The position numbers and the translations under genes are program-made. From the IMG/VR virus record IMGVR_UViG_3300046048_000252, positions 1-39,669 of that record: 39,669 nucleotides of DNA. One strand, 5' to 3'. Source of the DNA: a virus. The notes beneath the pieces are model-generated. The model had not been told where the DNA came from and made no database searches. It saw nothing but the letters and a program-made list of their open reading frames with translations. This document shows positions 30,254-39,584 of the stretch, in pieces (position 1 is the first letter of the stretch; each line of letters starts with the position of its first letter).

Positions 30254-32983
30254 ATGGCACGGTGGATCAAGCGGCGTCCGTTTAGAGGCCCGGGCCTTTA
30301 TCGGAGGCAACACCGCTTTCCCCCGCGTTCGTTCGTTGCTGGTCCCGTAACGGCTGACGCCGCCATTACGGAAGCCGACGACACCTTATCGAGCGCGGCC
30401 GCCCTAGCGATCGAAGGCACTGCCTCGATCACAGAAGCCGATGATACAACAAGCGCGACAGGTGCGCTTGCTATCGCGGCCGATGTTGCGGTTACAGAAG
30501 ACGACGATACCCTTAGCGCTGTTGGCACTGAAAATAAGTCTGGCACGGCAACGATAACAGAAGACGACGATACGGTTTCATCGTCTGCCGTTATCACGAT
30601 CGAAGGCACTGCCAGCATAACCGAAGAGGATGATACCCTATCCTCGACGGGCGAAATCACGCTGACTGCCGACGCTGCTATTACCGAAGCCGACGATAGC
30701 CTAAGCGCAACCGGCACGATCGACATCACGGCCGACGCGGCGATCACAGAAGAGGACGATAGTCTATCCTCTACGGGCTTCGTCACCACGAACGGCACGG
30801 CCTCGATAACTGAGGACGATGATACTGTCTCCTCTGTTGGTTTGGTGGCGATCGAGGGCATCGGTGCCGTTGAGGAAGATGATACCGTCTCGGCGACGGG
30901 CGAGATCACGATCGAAGGCACCGCCTCGATCACGGAAGATGATGATACGGTTTCGAGTGCTGGCGCTGTTGCGATTACGGCTGACGCCTCGATTACTGAA
31001 GACGACGATACGCTTTCAGCCGATGGCTATCATACGCCGATCACGGCAGATGCGGCTATTACCGAGGATGACGATACCGTTTCGGCAACCGGAACGATCG
31101 ACATCACGGCGGATGCGAGCATTACCGAAGCCGATGATACGGTATCAAGCACGGGCGATCTGGCGATCGTCGCCACGGCGTCGATTACAGAAGACGATGA
31201 TAGCCTCTCGAGCTCTGCCGATCTTCTGATCGACGCCACGGCAACGATTACTGAAGACGATGATACGCTCTCGGCGGCCGGCGAAGGCCCGCAAGTTGTT
31301 GTCGGCGATGCGGCGATTACCGAAGCAGACGACACGCTATCATCGACGGCTGCGCTGGCGATCGATGGCACGGCCAGCATAACGGAGGATGATGATACCG
31401 TCTCGGCGACGGGCGTGGTGGCCATCGAGGCAACCGCGACGATTACCGAAGCTGATGACACCGTCTCGAGCACGGCGACAATCGCGACGACCGGCACCGC
31501 AACGATTACCGAGGACGATGATACCGTCGCCTCGATCGGTCTGGTTGCGATCGAAGGCATCGGCGCGGTCGAAGACGATGATACGGTTTCAGCAACCGGC
31601 GAAATCGACATCACTGCCGATGCGGCGATTACCGAGGCGGATGATACCTTATCGGCAACCGGTGCGGTTGCGATCACGGCAGACAGTTCCATTACCGAAG
31701 ATGATGATACGCTCTCATCGACGGCTATTCATACGCCGATCACTGGCACGGCTTCCATTACCGAAGAGGACGATACACTAAGCGCAACCGGCGCGGTTGC
31801 GATCACCGCTGACGCATCCATAACCGAAGATGATGATACCGTCTCGAGCGCTGCGGCCCTGGCGATCGACGCAACGGCCACGATTACCGAGGATGACGAT
31901 GCGGTAACTGCGGTCGGCGAGCTCGCCATCGCAGCAACCGCGACGATTACTGAGGACGACGATACCCTAACGGCGGTCGGCGATCTATCCGACGTGACCG
32001 GCGACGCGGCCATCACAGAAGCCGATGATACGCTGTCGGCGACGGGAGACGTGGCGATCGATGCCACGGCCACCATTACCGAGGCGGATGATAGCGTCTC
32101 GAGCACCGCAACGCTTGCCATCACGGGCGATGCGGCCATTACCGAGACGGATGATGTTACCGGCGTCGGTGAGCTCGCAATTACCGCAACGGCTTCCATA
32201 ACGGAAGATGACGACACATTAAGCGCCACGGGTGCGCAGATCGTCTATGGCGATGCGGCTATTACAGAAGATGATGACACCGTCTCGGCAGCAGGGGAGT
32301 TGCCGCTGGCCGGCACGGCGACGGTTTCGGAAGATGACGATACGGTTTCCTCGGCAGCATCGCTTGCACTGTCGGGCACCGCATCGATTACGGAAGCCGA
32401 TGATACCGTCGCCGCCGCTGGTGCTGTTGCGATCACCGCAGATGCGGCGATTACGGAAGATGACGATACGCTGGCATCGGCCGGGACCGGGGCGGATCGG
32501 ACCGGAACGTGCGCGATCACCGAACAGGGCGATAGCTGTTCGTCAACGGCAGAGCTCTCCGGCGCGCCGCCGCAATTCTTCTCTTACGGAGGCCCGCCGC
32601 CGCGCAAGAAATACGGCGACGAGGACGACGAGCGGGAAGATTACGACGAGCCCGACGATCTCGAGGACGACGAGGACATCGCCGCTCGGGATGATACGCC
32701 CGACGAGGATGATGACGGCTCTTATGCCGAGCCTGAACCGTTAGCGGCCAAGGCTGCATCGCCTGAGATCATAAAGGCTGCCGCTGCTGCTGCCGCGCGC
32801 GACATGCGTGCTGCACGTGGCGACAGGCCAGCGCCGGCACCCTCGCCGGCTGTCTTGGAAATGATGGCGCAGATGGAGGCCGAGGATCAGGCCCGCGCCG
32901 CAGAAATCGCTCGTATGGAGGCTCTGCTCTTGCAGCAGGCCGAAGACGACGAAGTTATCGCGTTGTTGTTGCTGACCGCGTAA
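30254..32983 (+). CDS. Giant acidic repeat protein, about 35 repeats of 21 residues, 909 aa
   Basis: After a basic head (RWIKRRPFRGPGLYRRQHRF), residues about 38-770 consist of some 35 tandem repeats with the consensus ITEDDDTLSATGALAITADA, each 20-23 residues long. The ITExDD core is nearly invariant; the rest alternates small and hydrophobic residues. Then come a short Pro-rich segment, a strongly acidic stretch rich in Asp and Glu (about 780-825), and an Ala-rich helical C-terminus. DDD-type loops could bind calcium. A beta-solenoid or extended surface fibre is likely. The scaffold gene follows. Codon variation between repeats shows they are old and under protein-level selection. Confidence 0.7.
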   Translation: MARWIKRRPFRGPGLYRRQHRFPPRSFVAGPVTADAAITEADDTLSSAAALAIEGTASITEADDTTSATGALAIAADVAVTEDDDTLSAVGTENKSGTATITEDDDTVSSSAVITIEGTASITEEDDTLSSTGEITLTADAAITEADDSLSATGTIDITADAAITEEDDSLSSTGFVTTNGTASITEDDDTVSSVGLVAIEGIGAVEEDDTVSATGEITIEGTASITEDDDTVSSAGAVAITADASITEDDDTLSADGYHTPITADAAITEDDDTVSATGTIDITADASITEADDTVSSTGDLAIVATASITEDDDSLSSSADLLIDATATITEDDDTLSAAGEGPQVVVGDAAITEADDTLSSTAALAIDGTASITEDDDTVSATGVVAIEATATITEADDTVSSTATIATTGTATITEDDDTVASIGLVAIEGIGAVEDDDTVSATGEIDITADAAITEADDTLSATGAVAITADSSITEDDDTLSSTAIHTPITGTASITEEDDTLSATGAVAITADASITEDDDTVSSAAALAIDATATITEDDDAVTAVGELAIAATATITEDDDTLTAVGDLSDVTGDAAITEADDTLSATGDVAIDATATITEADDSVSSTATLAITGDAAITETDDVTGVGELAITATASITEDDDTLSATGAQIVYGDAAITEDDDTVSAAGELPLAGTATVSEDDDTVSSAASLALSGTASITEADDTVAAAGAVAITADAAITEDDDTLASAGTGADRTGTCAITEQGDSCSSTAELSGAPPQFFSYGGPPPRKKYGDEDDEREDYDEPDDLEDDEDIAARDDTPDEDDDGSYAEPEPLAAKAASPEIIKAAAAAAARDMRAARGDRPAPAPSPAVLEMMAQMEAEDQARAAEIARMEALLLQQAEDDEVIALLLLTA

Positions 32984-33019
32984 ACGCCGCCTTAACAGGC
33001 TGGAAGCCAAGGGGACAAA

Positions 33020-33823
33020 ATGAGCACGATCGAAGACACCGCGCAGGAGCAGGTTACTCCTGAAGTCGAGGCAGAAGCCACGGCGACCAAAAACGTATCG
33101 AGTGCCGAGCCGTCTGAAGCTGATGCCGAGGACGCCGCCGATCAGACTGAGGCGAAAGCCGATGATGCTGAGACGGATAAGGAAGACGACGCCAAACCCA
33201 AGAAGCGACGCAATGAGCGCAACCGGCAACGGTGGCGGGACATGAAATCGCAACTTTCACGCGCTGAACGGGAAATCGAGCGTTTGCGTGGCTATGAAAA
33301 GCCCGATTTTTCCAAGATCGAGGACTATGACGAGGCGCTGGCCGAAAGGACGGCGCACAAGGTTCGCGAAGCATCGCTTAAAGATCAGGAAGAACAGCTT
33401 AACAGCACCCGACAGGATGCTGTCGAGGCTATGACGAAAGCCTGGGAAGAAAGCGTAGAAGACGCGAAACAGCGTTATCCAGACTTCGACGAAAAGTTCA
33501 ACGACAAGGTGCCCGTGCATCGATCGGCCGTTCCACTTTTAGTGGATGCCGAGGATGGCGCGGACATCGCCTATTGGCTCGCTTCTAACACGAAGGCTGC
33601 CGCCGAGCTCTACGACTTGTTCGAAACAAGCCCGGCTCAGGCACTTATGAAGATGGGAGAAATACGCGGGAAGCTCTCGCGTCCGACTTCCAAGAAAGCA
33701 TCAACCGCCCCTAAACCGGCCAAGACGATCGCAGGCGGGCAAAACCCTCTATCCTTCGATCAGTCAAAGGCCAGCATCGATGAGATGGCAGCGCACCTGA
33801 AAAAAGCGGGCATCATCAACTAG
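33020..33823 (+). CDS. Scaffolding protein, P22 gp8-position, 267 aa
   Basis: It lies directly upstream of the coat gene, and its composition fits a scaffold: acidic disordered N-terminus (residues 1-58), a basic patch (KKRRNERNRQRWRDMKSQL), a long coiled coil (about 72-135) with LSRAEREIERLRG, and a C-terminal helix after a Lys/Ala/Pro-rich linker, the position of the coat-binding element in P22 gp8. No protease motif is visible. AAGGGG precedes the ATG. It guides procapsid assembly and is lost on maturation. Confidence 0.8.
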   Translation: MSTIEDTAQEQVTPEVEAEATATKNVSSAEPSEADAEDAADQTEAKADDAETDKEDDAKPKKRRNERNRQRWRDMKSQLSRAEREIERLRGYEKPDFSKIEDYDEALAERTAHKVREASLKDQEEQLNSTRQDAVEAMTKAWEESVEDAKQRYPDFDEKFNDKVPVHRSAVPLLVDAEDGADIAYWLASNTKAAAELYDLFETSPAQALMKMGEIRGKLSRPTSKKASTAPKPAKTIAGGQNPLSFDQSKASIDEMAAHLKKAGIIN

Positions 33824-33850
33824 GGGCTTTTGCCAATAGGATAAGAGGCA

Positions 33851-35098
33851 ATGGCTAATACCACTTTGACTGCGGACATCGTCGCCAAGGCGGCGCTGCC
33901 GATCCTCGAGAACGAATTGGGCTGGGTTAACCAGCTTTATCGTTCGCCCGAAGAGGAGTTCAACAAGAATGTCAACGGCTACAAGATCGGCGACACGCTG
34001 TCGGTCCGTCGGCCGGCTGACTTCACGGTGCGTTCTGGTGCGACCTTGTCAACGCAGGACGTGATCGAGGGAAAAACCACGATCACGATCGATCAGCAGA
34101 TCGGCGTCGATTTTCAGTTCTCGTCAACCGATCTGACGCTGAAGGTCGAGGACATGGCCACCCGGATCATCAAGCCGGCCATGAGCTCGATCGTCAACTA
34201 CATGGCGAACGATCTCGCTACTCAGATGTATACGGGCTTTTATAACTGGGTCGGCACGGCGGGCGAAACCGTCAACTCCTATGCAGACTTCGCCAAAGGC
34301 CCTGAGCGTCTGGACGAGCTCGCAACGCCGATGGATGGGCGGCTTGCCCTTCTGTCGCCGGCCGATCATTGGGGGCTCTTGGGCTCTCAGACGGCACTCT
34401 ATAACGGATCGCTGGTGAGCTCTGCCTATACCAAGGGTTCGCTCGGTGAGATCGGCGGCGTGGCCACCTACATGAGTCAGGTAGTGCCAAGTCACACCAC
34501 TGGCTCGCGTGATAATAGCACGCCTCTGACCGATGGCATCGATCAGAACGTGACTTACGACACGGCTAAAAATACGTGGACACAGTCGCTTGTTACAGAT
34601 GGGTGGGATTCGTCCGCAACCATCACCGCGGGCGATGTGTTTACGATCGACGGCGTGTATATGGTCAATCCGAAAACCAAAGCATCGACGGGGATTTTGC
34701 AGCAGTTCGTCGTAACCGCTGCTGTCACCGCTGATGAAACCATCACCAACGACACGACGCTGACGATCTCGCCCCCGATCATCATTTCGGGACCACATCA
34801 GACGGTGACTTACTCGGGCACCACTGACGGGCGCACGATCACGAACGTCGGCACGGCGTCAACCGCGTACAAGCAAAACATGGTCTTCCACAAAAACGCG
34901 ATGGCGTTGGCTGTGGTGCCCATGGAAATGCCGGCCGCTGCTTATGGGGCGGCGCGTGAGAGCTACAAGGGTCTGTCGGTTCGTGTCATCCCGATCTATG
35001 ACGGCACGAATGACATCTCCAAGTGGCGCTTGGATCTGCTCTATGGGCGCAAGCTCATCGATCCGCGTGTCGGCACCCGTCTGTCGGGCACCGGCTAA
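33851..35098 (+). CDS. Major coat protein, P22 gp5-like, 415 aa
   Basis: Its length and pattern fit the P22 coat protein family of the HK97 fold: an N-terminal helix (TADIVAKAALPILENELGWV), the YKIGDTLSVRRPADFTVR strand pair, a long spine helix around VEDMATRIIKPAMSSIVNYM, an inserted beta domain at about residues 225-330 in the place of the P22 I-domain, and a C-terminal segment ending GRKLIDPRVGTRLSG. It forms the icosahedral shell. A strong terminator follows, as expected for a very highly expressed gene. Confidence 0.9.
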   Translation: MANTTLTADIVAKAALPILENELGWVNQLYRSPEEEFNKNVNGYKIGDTLSVRRPADFTVRSGATLSTQDVIEGKTTITIDQQIGVDFQFSSTDLTLKVEDMATRIIKPAMSSIVNYMANDLATQMYTGFYNWVGTAGETVNSYADFAKGPERLDELATPMDGRLALLSPADHWGLLGSQTALYNGSLVSSAYTKGSLGEIGGVATYMSQVVPSHTTGSRDNSTPLTDGIDQNVTYDTAKNTWTQSLVTDGWDSSATITAGDVFTIDGVYMVNPKTKASTGILQQFVVTAAVTADETITNDTTLTISPPIIISGPHQTVTYSGTTDGRTITNVGTASTAYKQNMVFHKNAMALAVVPMEMPAAAYGAARESYKGLSVRVIPIYDGTNDISKWRLDLLYGRKLIDPRVGTRLSGTG

Positions 35099-35105
35099 AC
35101 CTAAC

Positions 35106-35136
35106 GGGGCGGGGGACATCTCCCGCCCCTCTTTAT
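35106..35136 (+). terminator. Intrinsic terminator after the coat gene
   Basis: GGGGCGGG and CCCGCCCC form an 8-bp GC stem with an 8-nt loop, followed by TCTTTAT. It lies about 8 nt after the coat stop and just before the methyltransferase ribosome site, so it can lower expression of the downstream genes relative to coat. Confidence 0.75.
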
Positions 35137-35147
35137 GAAGGGGCACA

Positions 35148-35672
35148 ATGGAATTACTGCTAGGCGCTGGATCTTCGCGCATCAAGAAGGTCGCCATGCC
35201 GGGACAAAAGGACTGGCGCAAGCTCGTTACCCTCGATCTGTTCGACACGCACAAGCCAGATGTTGTGTGGAACATGGAGGACCGGCCGCTTCCATTCGAG
35301 GCCAACACCTTCGATGAGATCCATGCTTACGATGTCCTCGAACATCTGTCGCATCAGGGCGATTGGGAAGGGTTCTTTGCCGAGTGGTCTGAGTGGTACA
35401 GGCTCTTGAAACCGGGCGGCATGATCTTCGCGATTAGCCCACATTGGTCGAGCCCCTGGGCGTGGGGCGATCCGGGGCATCGTCGCGTTTACGGGCCGGA
35501 ATTGCTGACGTTCTTAGAGCAACCGGAATATGAAAAGCAGGTCGGGCGCACGCCGATGACCGATTATCGCTCGCACTGGAAAGGGGATTTTGAGCCCGTC
35601 CATATGGATGTGCAGAAGGGCGGGCAATTCGTTTACGTCTTGAAGGCACATAAACCAGCGAGGGGCCAATGA
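35148..35672 (+). CDS. SAM-dependent methyltransferase (type 11-like), 174 aa
   Basis: LLLGAGSSRIKK (residues 3-14) is motif I; LDLFDTHKPDVVWNMED supplies the acidic strand-2 residue; FDEIHAYDVLEHL is motif post-II with the typical DVLEHL; RLLKPGGMIFAISP is motif III. This is the complete small-molecule methyltransferase pattern. Phages often carry such a gene after coat. The substrate is unknown. The stop overlaps the glycosyltransferase start by 4 nt, suggesting linked function. Confidence 0.75.
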   Translation: MELLLGAGSSRIKKVAMPGQKDWRKLVTLDLFDTHKPDVVWNMEDRPLPFEANTFDEIHAYDVLEHLSHQGDWEGFFAEWSEWYRLLKPGGMIFAISPHWSSPWAWGDPGHRRVYGPELLTFLEQPEYEKQVGRTPMTDYRSHWKGDFEPVHMDVQKGGQFVYVLKAHKPARGQ

Positions 35673-36373
35673 AACGCAAAGTCTTTATAGCGCTGCCGTG
35701 CTACTCGGGCAGCCTTGCCGTCTTAACGTATAAGTCGCTGATGCACGATATGTTCAGGATCGCGCTGGGCGGGACTGAGACGCGCATCTTCGACGAGATC
35801 GGGCACGCTGACATCTACTTGCTTCGCGCGCAAATGCTGTCGCACTTCCTCGACGACAAAGAGGCAACCGATCTGGTGATGATCGATTCAGATGTCGGCT
35901 GGGAACCGGGCGGGCTGATGAAGCTCTTGAGCCATGATGTTGACTTCGTCGCGGGCGTCTACCCCAAGCGGCAAGATCCGATCCGGTTCATGTTCCGCTC
36001 CGAGCTCGATCACGGGCAGGACACGCTGATGGGCGATCCCAAAACCGGATTGATCGAGGTTTGGGGTGTTCCGGGCGGGTTCATGCGGATCAGGCGGCAG
36101 GCGGTCGAAAAGATCGTCGAGGCCAATCAGGACTTGATTGCCCGCGATGGCGAGGGCGCTGTGTGTCGGGTGTTTGATCCCTACTGGATCAGGCCCGAGG
36201 GCGAGATCCCGAGGGTCTTGTCGGAGGATTATGCCTTCTGCCAGCGCTGGCGCGACATCGGCGGCAAGGTCTTTATCGATGCCACGATCTCGATGGCGCA
36301 TGTGGGAACGAAAGCCTACATGGGCCGGCTCGGCGAATGGAATGAAGAAAAGCCAGCGGAGGCCGCCGAATGA
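35669..36373 (+). CDS. GT-A type glycosyltransferase-like protein, 234 aa
   Basis: It has a Rossmann-like N-terminus (KVFIALPCYSG) and MIDSDVGWEPGGL, whose DSD at residues 73-75 fits the metal-binding DxD of GT-A enzymes, then VDFVAGVYPKRQ and SEDYAFCQRWRDIGGKVFID, a typical acceptor/catalytic segment. This matches phage-encoded GT2-like proteins. It could glycosylate a virion protein, DNA base or host polymer; no base-modification partner is seen. It is coupled to the methyltransferase upstream and the AT-hook gene downstream. Confidence 0.75.
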   Translation: MKRKVFIALPCYSGSLAVLTYKSLMHDMFRIALGGTETRIFDEIGHADIYLLRAQMLSHFLDDKEATDLVMIDSDVGWEPGGLMKLLSHDVDFVAGVYPKRQDPIRFMFRSELDHGQDTLMGDPKTGLIEVWGVPGGFMRIRRQAVEKIVEANQDLIARDGEGAVCRVFDPYWIRPEGEIPRVLSEDYAFCQRWRDIGGKVFIDATISMAHVGTKAYMGRLGEWNEEKPAEAAE

Positions 36374-36639
36374 AGCTGGCCGATCTGCAACGCAAGTATA
36401 GCTGGGGCCTGATCCCGCAATGGGAATTGGCCAAGCTGTCAACGGAAAAAATTGGAAACCCCCCGACAAATGGCGACATTCCGAAACGTCGCCGTGGTCG
36501 GCCGCCCAAAAAACGCGAGGGAATAGATGGCGACGGTTCAGGAACTAGCGACGCGGGCGCTGCGGCGGATACGGATCGTTTCGCCGGACGAAACGCCTTC
36601 GCCGGCCGACATTACGGCAGCGACCAACGCTCTCAATGA
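36370..36639 (+). CDS. Small basic protein with AT-hook-like motif, 89 aa
   Basis: The start has a perfect GGAGG 7 nt upstream and overlaps the previous stop (ATGA), so it is probably translated. Residues 38-51 carry KRRRGRPPKKRE, an AT-hook-like motif with the RGRP core flanked by basic residues. The last third overlaps the gp4-like gene in another frame and is low-complexity. It may bind packaged DNA or simply be a linker protein. No family is assigned. Confidence 0.55.
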   Translation: MKLADLQRKYSWGLIPQWELAKLSTEKIGNPPTNGDIPKRRRGRPPKKREGIDGDGSGTSDAGAAADTDRFAGRNAFAGRHYGSDQRSQ

Positions 36640-37108
36640 GATGATCGCGAGCTGGGAGGCCTATGGGCTGTCCGGCGACATGCTGCCGCTCGATCCACGG
36701 TTCGAAAAGGGCATGATCGCCATGCTGGCGCTGCGTCTCAGCGATGACTATGGGAAAGAACCTACCGCGCTGTTGGCGCGCGATGCCGATGAAGGGTGGT
36801 CAACGATCCGCGGCGCTTACTTCGCCGTGCCGTTCTCTGAATTCGATGTCTCGTTGACGGAGACGGGACAAGAATACCCCTCGACCGAAACCGTGCTCGG
36901 CAATGATCCGCTTCCCTATGGGGTATGGCAGGCATCGACAACTTATTACATTCGTCAGTTCGTCGAGTGGCAGGGTAACATCTACGAATGCACAACGGGC
37001 GGATTGAGCGGGTCAACAGGTCCGACCGGCACCGATACGGAAGTGACGGATGGCACCGTGACATGGTGCTGGCGTCGTTCCTCTGGCGTTATCACAACGG
37101 AGAGCTGA
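36527..37108 (+). CDS. Head-tail joining protein, P22 gp4-like, 193 aa
   Basis: The first 110 residues (VQELATRALRRIRIVSPDET, then AATNALNEMIASWEAYGL and MIAMLALRLSDDYG) match the gp4-like tail accessory factor family that binds beneath the portal. A C-terminal extension of about 60 residues (YECTTGGLSGSTGPTGTDTE) is not part of the family and resembles a small carbohydrate-binding or decoration module. GAGGG precedes the ATG. The next gene, gp10-like, fits the P22 order. Confidence 0.8.
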   Translation: MATVQELATRALRRIRIVSPDETPSPADITAATNALNEMIASWEAYGLSGDMLPLDPRFEKGMIAMLALRLSDDYGKEPTALLARDADEGWSTIRGAYFAVPFSEFDVSLTETGQEYPSTETVLGNDPLPYGVWQASTTYYIRQFVEWQGNIYECTTGGLSGSTGPTGTDTEVTDGTVTWCWRRSSGVITTES

Positions 37109-37109
37109 T

Positions 37110-38549
37110 ATGCCGCTGGTGCCAATTCAGCTTCCCAGCCGATCGAACCCCTCGCGGTTTACCCAAGGCGGATCGACCGATCTCGTCAACTGCATCGTGG
37201 AAGACATCGGACAAGAGGGCAAATCGCAATTGGCGATCTATGCCGCCGATGGCTTGCAAGGGTTTGCGGCGTTTGCCGGCATCACGGGCGGGATACGGGC
37301 GGCGCTCGAGGTCGATGGGGCGCTCTATGTGGTCGCGGCAACGCAACTGTGGAAGATCCTAGAGAACGGCGATGTCACATCGCTCGGCTCTATGTCGATC
37401 TCGGCGAGCGCGCCCGTTTACATGGCGCGCAACCGCCGATCGACGCCCGACATCGCGATCGTCTGCGATGGGGTCATGTACTATTACCGCACGTCGTTGG
37501 CGCAAGTGGTCGATGTCGATCTGCTCGCGCCGCAGTCGCTCGATGTGGTCGATGGGCAATTCCTGATCGGCACCGCCGACAACAAGTGGCAGATCGGCGA
37601 CATCGATGATGCGAGCTCATGGGATGCGCTGTCGTTCGAACGCGCGGATGCTTCGCCGGATGCGATCGTGCGGGTGTTTTCACGTCAAAACGAGGCGCTG
37701 ATATTCGGGGAATACACTTGCGAATTCTGGCGCAACGTCGGCGGTGCGGATGCAACCGGCTTTGAGCGCTCTGCTGTGATGGATCTGGGGTGCCTTGCCG
37801 AGCAATCGGTTGCGCGCATCGAACAGACGATCGCCTGGGTGGCACATGATCGCACGGTGCGCTTGATCAACGGCTATGCGGGACAAAGGATCTCGACGCC
37901 AGCGGTGGAACGCGACATCGAGGGTCTGGCCGATACGTCCACCATCCGGGGGATGAGCTGGACGCGCGACGGGCACTCTTACTATGCAATCACGTCGGAC
38001 GATTGGTCTTGGCAATATGACACGCTCTCGGGCGGATGGACGCAGCGCCGGAGCAAGGATTCATTCGGTGCCGATAAACCTTGGACGATCGTTACCACAA
38101 CGGAAGTCTTCGGGAAGGTGATTGCAGGCGACCGCGACGATCCCATCGTTTATGATATGTCATCGGATTTCAACAACGAGGCGGGCACGCCGATTGTTAT
38201 GGAAATCACGCTCGCGCCGGTTCACGCCTTCCCGCATCCGATCACGGTGAACGCGATCTATATCGACGTGGAAAAAGGCGTCGGCCATGATTACGATCAG
38301 GCGGCGCAAGTGACAGATGCCGGCCTCAATCCTGAGATCGTGCTCTCATGGTCGCGCGATGGCGGTGCAACCTTCACCGGCCGCCGCGAAATCCGCATCG
38401 GACGTGATGGCGAGCGCCGCGTGCGTGTTCGCACGCACCGGCTCGGGCAGGCCAATCAGGACGGCTATGTGTTCAAGCTGCAATGTTCGGCGGATGTCGC
38501 GCGTGCTATTTATGGGATGCAGGCCGACATCGAGAGGGATCGCATCTGA
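37110..38549 (+). CDS. Packaged-DNA stabilisation protein, P22 gp10-like, 479 aa
   Basis: It fits the P22 gp10 family that closes the portal channel: the N-terminus carries PSRSNPSRFTQGGSTDLVNC, followed by a seven-bladed-propeller-like beta pattern with repeated WQ / DG turns (QIGDIDDASSWDALSFE, then ADASPDAIVRVF and LIFGEYTCEFWRNVG). The C-terminus is beta-rich. Size is about that of P22 gp10 (472). It begins 1 nt after the gp4-like gene. Confidence 0.8.
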   Translation: MPLVPIQLPSRSNPSRFTQGGSTDLVNCIVEDIGQEGKSQLAIYAADGLQGFAAFAGITGGIRAALEVDGALYVVAATQLWKILENGDVTSLGSMSISASAPVYMARNRRSTPDIAIVCDGVMYYYRTSLAQVVDVDLLAPQSLDVVDGQFLIGTADNKWQIGDIDDASSWDALSFERADASPDAIVRVFSRQNEALIFGEYTCEFWRNVGGADATGFERSAVMDLGCLAEQSVARIEQTIAWVAHDRTVRLINGYAGQRISTPAVERDIEGLADTSTIRGMSWTRDGHSYYAITSDDWSWQYDTLSGGWTQRRSKDSFGADKPWTIVTTTEVFGKVIAGDRDDPIVYDMSSDFNNEAGTPIVMEITLAPVHAFPHPITVNAIYIDVEKGVGHDYDQAAQVTDAGLNPEIVLSWSRDGGATFTGRREIRIGRDGERRVRVRTHRLGQANQDGYVFKLQCSADVARAIYGMQADIERDRI

Positions 38550-38950
38550 TGCCGATACCGAGCCCTTCAAGCAACGTCAATTCGCCTGAATGGTATCGGT
38601 TCTTCCTAGATCTCGATCGCCGGGTGCGGCGGCTGCAAAGCGGATCTCTGACAACATTCATCGCCACGGCGGCCAATCAGGATTACACCATTCTGGTCAA
38701 CGCGCCCTATGCGGTCACGATCGATGCGATCACAACGGTGTGCAGTTCCGGCACCTGTACGCTGACGGGCAAGATCAATACGACGCCTTTGGGCGGCACG
38801 GCGAATTCGGTTTCCTCGACGGAAGAAACGCAAACCCACACAAGCGATAATGTCGTGTCGGTGGGCGATGATGTGGTGTTGACGATTTCGAGCAATTCAG
38901 CAGCGGTCAATGTAGCGGTCACGGTCGCCTACACGGCGCGGTTAACTTAG
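38549..38950 (+). CDS. Beta-rich virion protein in the gp26 position, 133 aa
   Basis: The ATG overlaps the gp10-like stop. A short helical N-terminus (EWYRFFLDLDRRVRRLQSG) precedes a beta-sandwich domain (YAVTIDAITTVCSSGTCTLT, then INTTPLGGTANSVSSTEETQ and DDVVLTISSNSA) that recurs in phage tail or surface proteins. In P22 the tail-needle gene gp26 lies here, but there is no long coiled coil, so it is not a gp26-like needle. It may act as a tip or decoration protein. Confidence 0.65.
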   Translation: MPIPSPSSNVNSPEWYRFFLDLDRRVRRLQSGSLTTFIATAANQDYTILVNAPYAVTIDAITTVCSSGTCTLTGKINTTPLGGTANSVSSTEETQTHTSDNVVSVGDDVVLTISSNSAAVNVAVTVAYTARLT

Positions 38951-38960
38951 CGAGGCACAA

Positions 38961-39572
38961 ATGGGCTTTTTCTCCAATCTGACGGGCGGCGATACCCGAA
39001 AAGACATCAACAAAGCCTATAAGCAGGCGAGCGGCCAGCTTGCAACCGGCTACGAAGGTCTGCAATCCGGTTATGGCGAGGCGATCGGGACGATTGACCC
39101 TTACGCCCAGCAGGGCGGGCAGGCCAACGCCTTCTATTATGATCTGCTCGGTTTGAACGGTCCCGAGGCGCGTGCTGCCGCGCAACAGACGATCGCCTCA
39201 GATCCGGCCTATCAGGGCCAGCTTGCACAAGACAGCAATGCGCTCTTGCGGGCGCTCAATGCGCGCGGGCAATCTGCGGGCGGTTTGTCGGCGCTGACGG
39301 GCGCGCGGGTGGGGCAAGAAGGCTACCAGAACTGGATTAACCGTTACCGCGATGCAGGCCAGCAAGGCTTTCAGGCTGCGGGTGCCAAGGCTGGATTGCA
39401 GCAGGGGCTCGGCGATGCGGCCTATGGCTATGGCGGCACGCTCGCGAATATGGCGATCGGCAAGGGCCAAGCGATCGGCGCAACACGCAACACGGGCATG
39501 AACAATCTGCTCGGCGCGCTGGGGGCTGGGGCGAACCTTTATGCCACGGCAAGCGGCATTCCGAAGAAATAA
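38961..39572 (+). CDS. Internal virion / ejection protein, P22 gp7-position, 203 aa
   Basis: It begins MGFFSNLTGGDTRKDINKAY and is Gly/Ala/Gln-rich with helices and a weakly hydrophobic C-terminal segment (NNLLGALGAGANLYATASG). This fits small DNA-ejection proteins located before gp20/gp16-like genes; similar proteins begin MGFFSNL or similar in other short-tailed phages. No signal peptide is evident. The next gene follows after 12 nt. Confidence 0.7.
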   Translation: MGFFSNLTGGDTRKDINKAYKQASGQLATGYEGLQSGYGEAIGTIDPYAQQGGQANAFYYDLLGLNGPEARAAAQQTIASDPAYQGQLAQDSNALLRALNARGQSAGGLSALTGARVGQEGYQNWINRYRDAGQQGFQAAGAKAGLQQGLGDAAYGYGGTLANMAIGKGQAIGATRNTGMNNLLGALGAGANLYATASGIPKK

Positions 39573-39584
39573 GGATCATCATCG

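Noticed and set aside
30298-32520. Long leftward ORFs (211, 220, 166 and 91 residues) opposite the giant repeat gene
   Set aside because: They are reading-frame shadows of the repeats (Val/Ser-rich SSSVIxAVAS pattern) without ribosome sites.
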